From JAVBKA01 sp031546715 (GTDB taxonomy: Bacteria > Bacillota > Clostridia > Oscillospirales > UBA929): a stretch of 6,205 nucleotides of DNA. The DNA is taken from NCBI GenBank assembly GCA_031546715.1, contig JAVBKA010000159.1:1-6205 (forward strand), given 5' to 3'. The notes beneath the pieces are model-generated. The model saw nothing but the letters and a program-made list of their open reading frames with translations, made no database searches and was not told where the DNA came from. Below are positions 1 through 4,914 of the stretch, in pieces; positions within the stretch are counted from its first letter, which is position 1, and every line of letters starts with the position of its first letter. Position numbers and translations under genes: made by a program.

Positions 1-47
1 AAGGTTTTGTGTAGCAAATATTCAGTTTGGTAAGTTGGCAAAACCTT
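1..47. repeat. Inverted repeat with 9-bp arms at the window edge
   Basis: The arm at 1-9 (AAGGTTTTG) is the exact reverse complement of 39-47 (CAAAACCTT), with 29 bases between. The left arm begins at the first base of the window, so the repeat may be longer. No T-tract follows the right arm, so it is not a convincing terminator. It could be the end of an upstream structured element or chance. I see no gene or clear promoter in 1-70. Confidence 0.3.
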
Positions 48-70
48 AAAGACCGCACACCACTGCACTT

Positions 71-146
71 GCTTCTATAGCTCAGGCGGCAGAGCGCATC
101 CTTGGTAAGGATGAGGTCACCAGTTCGAGTCTGGTTAGAAGCTCCA
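71..146 (+). tRNA. tRNA-Thr (anticodon GGT)
   Basis: A full cloverleaf can be folded by eye. The acceptor arms 71-77 (GCTTCTA) and 136-142 (TAGAAGC) pair perfectly over 7 bp. The D-stem GCTC/GAGC is at 80-83 and 92-95. The anticodon stem CATCC/GGATG is at 97-101 and 109-113, around the loop TTGGTAA with anticodon GGT at 104-106, which reads threonine codon ACC. A five-base variable loop follows at 114-118. The T-arm ACCAG/CTGGT (119-123, 131-135) encloses TTCGAGT. The discriminator base is T143 and CCA is encoded at 144-146. Every stem is fully paired, so the gene looks intact. No obvious promoter precedes it in the 70 available bases, so it may be transcribed from upstream of the window. Confidence 0.97.
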
Positions 147-149
147 TGA

Positions 150-183
150 AAACCCCTCACTATCACTGGTGAGGGGTTTGTTA
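150..183 (+). terminator. Intrinsic terminator of the tRNA gene
   Basis: A perfect 11-bp stem is formed by 150-160 (AAACCCCTCAC) and 169-179 (GTGAGGGGTTT), with an 8-base loop. It starts three bases after the tRNA CCA end. The T-tract that follows is weak (TTTGTTAT), but the GC-rich stem and the position directly behind the tRNA support a terminator. Confidence 0.8.
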
Positions 184-228
184 TGTGCGGCGTGGGTCGT
201 CGGTTTCCAAAACATCGTTTATGAGCAG

Positions 229-358
229 ATAAAAGGGAAGTTTCAATGTAAGAGTATCACCAGAGCTTCATAAGACGTTGGTGCTTTACTCCGCATCTCA
301 TGGTCAAACACTTAATTCAACCGTAGAAGAAGCCATTAAGAGTTATGTAATGAGCTAA
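229..358 (+). pseudogene. Frameshifted 3' remnant of a HicB-like (ribbon-helix-helix) antitoxin gene
   Basis: Reading 245-358 gives NVRVSPELHKTLVLYSASHG followed by QTLNSTVEEAIKSYVMS and a TAA stop at 356-358. This matches the C-terminal ribbon-helix-helix DNA-binding part of HicB-family antitoxins: a short strand, an ELHK helix, a turn at HGQTLN and a second helix VEEAI. The usual lead-in KGKF is present at 232-243 but in another frame. Removing one base from TTTC (241-244) would join the two as IKGKF-NVRVSPELH. In the frame of the second part there is also a TAA at 230-232. No start codon with a ribosome binding site exists in frame, and the N-terminal HicB domain and any hicA partner are missing. 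I infer a decayed gene truncated near the tRNA terminator. A sequencing error could explain the frameshift but not the missing 5' part. Confidence 0.7.
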
Positions 359-383
359 AAGGTTTTCAGGCGATACATCAAAC

Positions 384-416
384 AAAAACACCCTCACAAT
401 TGTTGAGGGTGTTTTT
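384..416. terminator. Bidirectional intrinsic terminator
   Basis: A perfect 13-bp stem is formed by 384-396 (AAAAACACCCTCA) and 404-416 (TGAGGGTGTTTTT), with a 7-base loop. T5 ends the plus-strand arm and, read on the minus strand, the other arm also ends in TTTTT followed by GTTTG. It lies 30 bases beyond the stop codon of the minus-strand regulator and 25 bases beyond the stop of the plus-strand antitoxin remnant, so it can end transcription of both. Confidence 0.9.
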
Positions 417-446
417 ACATACCCACACTACCAAATCAAACTGCCC

Positions 447-2711
447 CTATGACCCCTGCGACTTGGCAAATTGCTTTGCCTTATCATTTCTATATTGCGT
501 AGGAGTGACGCCAAAGGATTTTTTGAAAAGAGTAAAAAATGTGCTTCGGCTGATAAAGCCGGTTGCTTGCATAATCTCTTCTGTGGACATTCGTGTATTT
601 TGAAGCAATTCACATGCCTTTTGCAGACGTGCGTTACTAATATAAGAAGATATCGTCATCATTTTTTCTTCTCTAAACAACCGACCAATGTAGTTTGGCG
701 TTAGGTTTACGCGTTCGGCAAGAAGCTCGGTTGATAAATTTACATCTCCAAACGAACTGTTTATTTGTTCTTCAATTTGGGTAATTATCTGTTTGCGGCG
801 AGAGTCCTTTTTTTCATCAACGGTCATAAGTAGGTGGTCAAAAAAGGCGTAAAAATACTCAGCCATTTCCTCCGAGGTCTCTATACCTTGCACTTGCTGC
901 ACCATTTCACTGAAATTGTAATTAAGAAGCTGAAGCTGATTGTTTTTCATGCATAATTCAACGGTGCTGTGAACCGACAGCAGAAAATTTAAGATGAATA
1001 TATTCATATTTGCGATGTCATAGCTGGCAATTTGTTCTAAGAATTTTAGAAGTTGCTTTTTCGCCTCATCACCATGCCCTAGTACCAATGCTTCGCAAAT
1101 CCGCTTATCCATTTCCGCAGGATATGTCGGAACGGACAATTTGCTTTCGTCAATGTTATCATGGACAATTTGCCCATAACCAAGCAAAAAGCGGGCGTGG
1201 CTCACCTCAGAACAGTTCGATAGTACATTCGGTGTTTCAATCAGAGCGTTGAACACCTTGCTGACAACAATCGTGAATGAAATACTAAGATGCTTTTTAA
1301 TATATTCTTGAAACTGCGTCAGTATTGCGTTGATGCGGTCGTCCTTCGAGGAATAATCGTTTCGGTCGTATTCAACAAGGCATACAATTCGGTCGTCCCC
1401 TAAATCCACGCATTCGCAATGCAGTGATGCAGACATAAGCTCCGTTAATACGTTCATTGTGGCAAATTTTATGATGTTACGGTCTTCATAATTGTTGGTT
1501 GAGCAAAAGTCATTAAACTGGTCAATACGCAAAAGCACCATGATTAATGGGCCTTCCTGCCGTAAGTATATGTTATAACTTTCATTCTCGCCCATTTGAC
1601 TTAAGGAGCGGTTATCTACTGTTCCGAAAACCATTCTCTTAAGATAGTCATTCCGCAATTCCAAGTAATTTTTTCTCATTTCGCCTTGAAGCTGTCGATT
1701 TTCAGCATACAGGTAATTCCATGGGATATATAGCCTTCTGGAAAAGAAGAAAACAATTGCCCCTCCAAAGGTAAAAATGGATATGGCAATCAGGCAGGTA
1801 ACTAAAAAAATAGTTTGCAGTCGTCCGACGATACGGTTATACGGATTGAGCAAAATTACCTTCCAACCAGTGATACTTGATGAGGAAAAACTTACAATTG
1901 TCCTTTCTCCGTCAATATATGCTTCAAAATCCCCAGAACTATCAGGTGAGCTTCGTATATTTTTTATGTACTCCAAAGAAGATAAGTCCGTATGTGCGTC
2001 AATTTCCCCGTCGCTGCAAACCAGTCGGTTCGCTTCGTCTATAACAAAAATGTGGTCGCCATTGTTTTTAAAAGGGTCTAAGGTATTGGTAACCCAATTT
2101 TCGGAAAAATTTAGAATAATTGCACTTGCAACCTGTCCGCCCTCCATTTGGTCGTCAGAAAATACGTAAGAGAATCCATTAAAATATTGTTCAGCACTTG
2201 ACGAGACTTGGTATAGCGGATTTGGAATTTGTCTGGCATAAACGGTGTTCAAATCCCGATTCCACAGGTTGGATATGATTTCTTTTGTCCCATCGTCTTC
2301 AAATTCCTCTTCACTATATTGAAGCTTTAGGCTGGGCACTAAATAGTAATTTTCACCGTTAAACACATTTACAGATGCAAGATAGGGATGAATATTTTTG
2401 TATACAGTCAGCCGTCTCACATACTTGTCATAATCTAAATAATTAATTTCCTTGTAGAGCAGGTCTTGGACAGTTGAATCGAAAAACAACTGGACTGCTA
2501 ACGTTCTGGCAGTTTTACGCATGAAATCAGCATCCTTAACCGCGAGCTGTACCTTTCTATCCATTTCAACAATCTCTTTTTCAATGGCGTCATTTTTATG
2601 GATTTGATAAAAGATTGCGGCTTGTATAATCGTAACAATTGCAATGCACGCTAAAAAAGGCAAAAACAGTTTCGCTATGCCAACAGGTTTATATTTATAA
2701 TTGCTTTTCAT
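447..2711 (-). CDS. Membrane-spanning AraC-family transcriptional regulator with extracytoplasmic sensor domain
   Basis: This 754-residue protein probably senses a ligand outside the membrane and controls transcription inside. A membrane helix at about 13-35 follows a short basic N-terminus. A roughly 260-residue outside region (36-297) resembles the Cache-type sensors of this family. A second helix spans about 298-324. A linker helix (336-363) leads to a degenerate GGDEF-like domain (about 385-480), where the signature is reduced to LGDDR (437-441), so cyclase activity is unlikely. The AraC double helix-turn-helix fills about 655-742, with LLAERVNLTPNYIGRLFR (663-680) and the signature ending GVTPTQYR (734-741). 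The ATG at 2709-2711 is preceded by AAGGAGCT (2723-2730) with somewhat long spacing, and a good promoter lies further upstream. Regulators of this build commonly sit beside LplABC-type sugar importers. Here it is divergent from one, so it probably activates it. The ligand is unknown. Confidence 0.92.
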   Translation of the reverse strand: MKSNYKYKPVGIAKLFLPFLACIAIVTIIQAAIFYQIHKNDAIEKEIVEMDRKVQLAVKDADFMRKTARTLAVQLFFDSTVQDLLYKEINYLDYDKYVRRLTVYKNIHPYLASVNVFNGENYYLVPSLKLQYSEEEFEDDGTKEIISNLWNRDLNTVYARQIPNPLYQVSSSAEQYFNGFSYVFSDDQMEGGQVASAIILNFSENWVTNTLDPFKNNGDHIFVIDEANRLVCSDGEIDAHTDLSSLEYIKNIRSSPDSSGDFEAYIDGERTIVSFSSSSITGWKVILLNPYNRIVGRLQTIFLVTCLIAISIFTFGGAIVFFFSRRLYIPWNYLYAENRQLQGEMRKNYLELRNDYLKRMVFGTVDNRSLSQMGENESYNIYLRQEGPLIMVLLRIDQFNDFCSTNNYEDRNIIKFATMNVLTELMSASLHCECVDLGDDRIVCLVEYDRNDYSSKDDRINAILTQFQEYIKKHLSISFTIVVSKVFNALIETPNVLSNCSEVSHARFLLGYGQIVHDNIDESKLSVPTYPAEMDKRICEALVLGHGDEAKKQLLKFLEQIASYDIANMNIFILNFLLSVHSTVELCMKNNQLQLLNYNFSEMVQQVQGIETSEEMAEYFYAFFDHLLMTVDEKKDSRRKQIITQIEEQINSSFGDVNLSTELLAERVNLTPNYIGRLFREEKMMTISSYISNARLQKACELLQNTRMSTEEIMQATGFISRSTFFTLFKKSFGVTPTQYRNDKAKQFAKSQGS

Positions 2712-2790
2712 TTCGCCGCAACAGCTCCTTCTTCAATGCATGGGCAGAAGTCTAATGGTGGTATCTCTGTATACCCAATCTTACTATCTC

Positions 2791-2819
2791 ATTTTACCTT
2801 TTTTTGTGCACTTTGTAAA
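2791..2819 (-). promoter_or_regulatory. Sigma-A-type promoter of the AraC regulator
   Basis: Read on the minus strand, -35 TTTACA (2819-2814) and -10 TAAAAT (2796-2791) are separated by exactly 17 bases. Each hexamer differs from consensus at one position. The spacer includes an A7 run. Transcription would start near 2784, giving a leader of about 70 bases before the ATG at 2711. No experimental start is known. Confidence 0.65.
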
Positions 2820-2864
2820 GATTTATGTTTGGGCAGATTAATTCCACAAATGCTTTTGATTGAA

Positions 2865-2876
2865 ATAGAACTCTAT
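2865..2876. repeat. Short palindrome ATAGA-AC-TCTAT
   Basis: Two perfect 5-bp inverted arms are separated by 2 bases. It lies about 46 bp upstream of the regulator -35 box and could be an operator half-pair, but in AT-rich DNA a palindrome this short can occur by chance. Confidence 0.2.
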
Positions 2877-2933
2877 GCTTGAAAACAAACTGTACATTTT
2901 CGCTTAAATTAAACGAATTCCCTGAATCAGAAA

Positions 2934-2962
2934 TAGACTTATCGTGAACGCTGGTGTATATT
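2934..2962 (+). promoter_or_regulatory. Candidate sigma-A promoter of the importer operon
   Basis: TAGACT (2934-2939, 4 of 6 to TTGACA) and TATATT (2957-2962, 5 of 6 to TATAAT) are 17 bases apart. Transcription would begin near 2969, which would put the 11-bp repeat array in the first part of the transcript. An alternative is a weak, activator-dependent promoter downstream of the array, with TTGCGC at 3023-3028 and GATAAG at 3048-3053 (19-base spacer). The sequence alone does not decide between them. Confidence 0.4.
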
Positions 2963-2968
2963 CATGAC

Positions 2969-3012
2969 TGTGAACAGCATGTGAACAACAGATGAATAGC
3001 AGATGAACTTTG
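2969..3012 (+). repeat. Four tandem 11-bp repeats, probable regulator-binding array
   Basis: The units are TGTGAACAGCA (2969), TGTGAACAACA (2980), GATGAATAGCA (2991) and GATGAACTTTG (3002). The core TGAA(C/T) recurs at exactly 11-base steps, close to one DNA turn, so all copies face the same side of the helix. The first two units differ at one position and the fourth is the most diverged. TGGAAC at 3011 may be a further decayed copy. AraC-family proteins bind direct repeats through two helix-turn-helix motifs on adjacent turns, so I infer that the divergent regulator may bind here. Confidence 0.6.
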
Positions 3013-3057
3013 GAACACGAATTTGCGCTTTAGGTTAAAGACAACGCGATAAGCTAT

Positions 3058-3077
3058 AAAGGGAGAGTGAAGTTTTG
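3058..3077 (+). promoter_or_regulatory. Ribosome binding site that fixes a TTG start
   Basis: AAAGGGAG (3058-3065) lies 9 bases before TTG at 3075-3077. A nearer GTG at 3067 runs into TGA after three codons, and the next in-frame ATG is at residue 31, inside the first membrane segment region. TTG is therefore the only start that keeps the conserved N-terminus. Confidence 0.75.
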
Positions 3078-3983
3078 AAAAAAGGGTTATCTTTTAAGAA
3101 GAATATCCAGTTATTCGTTCTGGCTGGGCCAGCCCTCATTTTAGTATTTGTTTTTAGTTACTTGCCAATGGCTGGTATCTTCGTTGCTTTTAAGAACATT
3201 AATTATGCAGATGGTATTTTCAAAAGTCCATGGGTCGGATTTGATAATTTTAAGTACTTTTTTTCATCGCAAAACTCATTACTAGCAACACGCAATACAC
3301 TCCTGTATAATTTTTCCTTTATAATCATTGGAACAGTATTGGCTCTTATTTTTGCAATTATGCTAAATGAGATTATTAGCAGAAAAGCTTTGAAAACCTA
3401 TCAGACAGTTTTCTTTTTCCCTTACTTCTTTTCTTGGGTTATCGTATCATACATGGCGTATGCGTTTTTTGCCCCTAACGGTATTCTAGTCAATGGATTG
3501 ATGGATTTCGGAATTAACCTAAAGGATTTTTACACAAATACGCGATATTGGCCCGGATTCTTCATATTTATGTCAGTTTGGAAGGGCTTAGGTTATCAGA
3601 GCGTTATCTTCTTCAGCGGAATTTTGGGAATACCCGGCGATTACTATGAAGCCGCAAGCATTGACGGAGCTACAGGACTTCAAAAAATCCGGTACATCAC
3701 ACTACCGCTGCTAATGCCATTGATTACAACGCTGACATTGCTGTCCTTTGGCAGAATATTCTATTCAGATTTTGGAATGTTCTTTTTCCTACCTCGCGAA
3801 GTGGGCATGTTATTTCCTGTGACACAAGTTATGGATACATATGTATATCGTTTGCTAAGAGTGTCTGGAGACATAGGTCTTGCCTCCGCTTCGAGCTTAT
3901 TCCAGTCAGCCGTTGGGTTTATACTAGTATTGCTAAGCAATTTTATTGTTGGCAGGTTTGACAAAGAAAACACAATTTTCTAG
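3075..3983 (+). CDS. Carbohydrate ABC importer permease, LplB/YteP type
   Basis: This is one of two inner-membrane subunits of an oligosaccharide importer. It has 302 residues, normal for the family, and about six membrane helices (roughly 11-33, 73-97, 109-133, 158-183, 207-228, 272-292). The N-terminal pattern LAGPALILVFVFSYLPMAG (16-34) is typical of LplB-type proteins. The ATPase-coupling EAA loop is at 192-211 (EAASIDGATGLQKIRYITLP), with the conserved EAA, DGA and final LP present. It starts with TTG. The second permease follows after 15 bases, so the two are co-transcribed and probably translationally linked. The substrate cannot be read from this subunit. Relatives carry pectin-derived, mannan-derived and other oligosaccharides. 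Confidence 0.94.
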   Translation: MKKGLSFKKNIQLFVLAGPALILVFVFSYLPMAGIFVAFKNINYADGIFKSPWVGFDNFKYFFSSQNSLLATRNTLLYNFSFIIIGTVLALIFAIMLNEIISRKALKTYQTVFFFPYFFSWVIVSYMAYAFFAPNGILVNGLMDFGINLKDFYTNTRYWPGFFIFMSVWKGLGYQSVIFFSGILGIPGDYYEAASIDGATGLQKIRYITLPLLMPLITTLTLLSFGRIFYSDFGMFFFLPREVGMLFPVTQVMDTYVYRLLRVSGDIGLASASSLFQSAVGFILVLLSNFIVGRFDKENTIF

Positions 3984-3998
3984 GAGAGGGGTGACTAT

Positions 3999-4877
3999 AT
4001 GAAAACAAAATGGTGGACCCGTACGCTCATTCACATATGCTTTACTATATTCTCGCTTCTATGCTTGATACCGCTAGTTGCTATTTTGTCAATATCATTT
4101 AGTAGTGAAAGTGATATTGCATTAAATGGATATAGACTTTTTCCTAAAGCGTTTGACCTAACCAGCTATAAGTATATTTTAAATGTGCCAACACAGATTC
4201 TTAACGCTTACTCTGTTTCAATTACGGTCACTGTCTTTGGCACACTTTTCTCCTTACTCTTTACCGCAGGGATTGCGTATGCACTTTCCCGAAAGGATTT
4301 TAAATTCCGCAATACAATTAATTTCCTGTTGTTTTTTACAATGCTCTTTAACGGCGGTTTAGTGCCTACATACATGCTGATTACAAACATTCTGCATTTA
4401 AAGGATTCACTTTTGGTTTTAATTCTGCCGTACCTTATTTCACCGTGGTTTGTTTTCCTGCTCAGAACCTTTATGCAGAAAATCCCATATGAAATCATTG
4501 AATCTTGCAGTATTGATGGAGCAAGCGAATTTCGTATATTCTTCCAGATGATTATCCCACTTGCAAAGCCAGGGCTTGCTACTATAGCACTTCTCACGTC
4601 TTTACTATATTGGAATGACTGGTGGCTGAGCTTGCTTTACATAGACTCCCATAAGCTTGCGCCGCTACAGTCTGTGTTGTATCGAATGATGGCGACAATT
4701 GATTATCTGACTAATTCAACAAATGCAATGCCTGCTGGTATGAAAAATGTCTCATTACCCAGAGAATCCGCAAGAATGGCTATGGCGGTTCTTGCCGCAG
4801 GTCCAATGATGTTTGTATTTCCGTTCTTCCAGAAATACTTTGTAAAAGGCCTTACAGTAGGCTCAGTTAAGGGTTAA
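3999..4877 (+). CDS. Carbohydrate ABC importer permease, LplC/YtcP type
   Basis: This is the partner permease, 292 residues with about six membrane helices (roughly 9-33, 71-95, 105-129, 137-156, 181-203, 258-280). The EAA-type loop is at about 165-191, with IESCSIDGASEFRIF and then IIPLAKP. The canonical EAA triad reads ESC here, while the DGA core (173-175) is kept. The C-terminus FFQKYFVKGLTVGSVKG (276-292) is characteristic of LplC-type proteins. A purine-rich site, GGAGAGGGG at 3983-3991, overlaps the last base of the upstream TAG stop and precedes the ATG. It would form the membrane channel with the 3075-3983 product. No ATPase gene is adjacent in this window. Confidence 0.94.
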   Translation: MKTKWWTRTLIHICFTIFSLLCLIPLVAILSISFSSESDIALNGYRLFPKAFDLTSYKYILNVPTQILNAYSVSITVTVFGTLFSLLFTAGIAYALSRKDFKFRNTINFLLFFTMLFNGGLVPTYMLITNILHLKDSLLVLILPYLISPWFVFLLRTFMQKIPYEIIESCSIDGASEFRIFFQMIIPLAKPGLATIALLTSLLYWNDWWLSLLYIDSHKLAPLQSVLYRMMATIDYLTNSTNAMPAGMKNVSLPRESARMAMAVLAAGPMMFVFPFFQKYFVKGLTVGSVKG

Positions 4878-4888
4878 ATAACTTTAAC
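4873..4888 (+). other. Small hairpin between permease and binding-protein genes
   Basis: GTTAAA (4873-4878) and TTTAAC (4883-4888) form a 6-bp stem with a 4-base loop that includes the permease stop codon. It is weak (one G-C pair at its base) and has an A-run rather than a T-tract after it, so it is not a terminator. Such intercistronic hairpins can favour more binding-protein mRNA than permease mRNA; here that is only a suggestion. Confidence 0.25.
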
Positions 4889-4914
4889 ATAAAAAAATTT
4901 AGGAGGCAAGAAAA

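Larger units (their letters stand above)
2712..3074. other. Divergent control region between regulator and importer operon
   Basis: This 363-base stretch contains no credible gene. It holds the regulator promoter on the minus strand (2791-2819), a small palindrome (2865-2876), an AT-rich segment (about 2881-2920), a candidate importer promoter (2934-2962), four tandem 11-bp repeats (2969-3012) and the importer ribosome binding site (3058-3065). I see no riboswitch-like fold and no good catabolite-repression (cre) site. Confidence 0.8.

Noticed and set aside
71..146. tRNA-Thr gene as a prophage or island attachment site
   Set aside because: The antitoxin remnant beside it is suggestive, but I found no repeat of the tRNA 3' end downstream in the window and no integrase.
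53..190. 7-bp inverted repeat (CCGCACA at 53-59 and TGTGCGG at 184-190) flanking the tRNA as a mobile-element end
   Set aside because: Short, no target-site duplication seen, and no transposase; likely chance.
400..704. Short plus-strand open frames overlapping the 3' end of the regulator gene
   Set aside because: They begin inside or just after the bidirectional terminator or lie antisense to the helix-turn-helix coding region, and show no family resemblance.
1271..1560. Diguanylate cyclase activity of the regulator middle domain
   Set aside because: The GGDEF signature is reduced to LGDDR, so enzymatic activity is not supported.
1777..2169. Open frame of 130 codons on the plus strand inside the regulator gene
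   Set aside because: It is antisense to the well-supported regulator, has no recognisable domain and no ribosome binding site context; it is a shadow frame.
2760..2775. GGTAT-N6-ATACC inverted repeat in the regulator leader as an operator
   Set aside because: Arms of only 5 bp in AT-rich DNA; too weak to call without conservation data.
2940..2956. Catabolite-repression (cre) site around TGAACGCTGG
   Set aside because: The TGAA and CG parts are present, but the spacing between them does not fit the cre consensus and there is no palindromic right half.
4208..4597. Open frame of 129 codons on the minus strand inside the second permease gene
   Set aside because: Antisense to a clear permease, with composition that mirrors the hydrophobic sense strand; no domain recognised.
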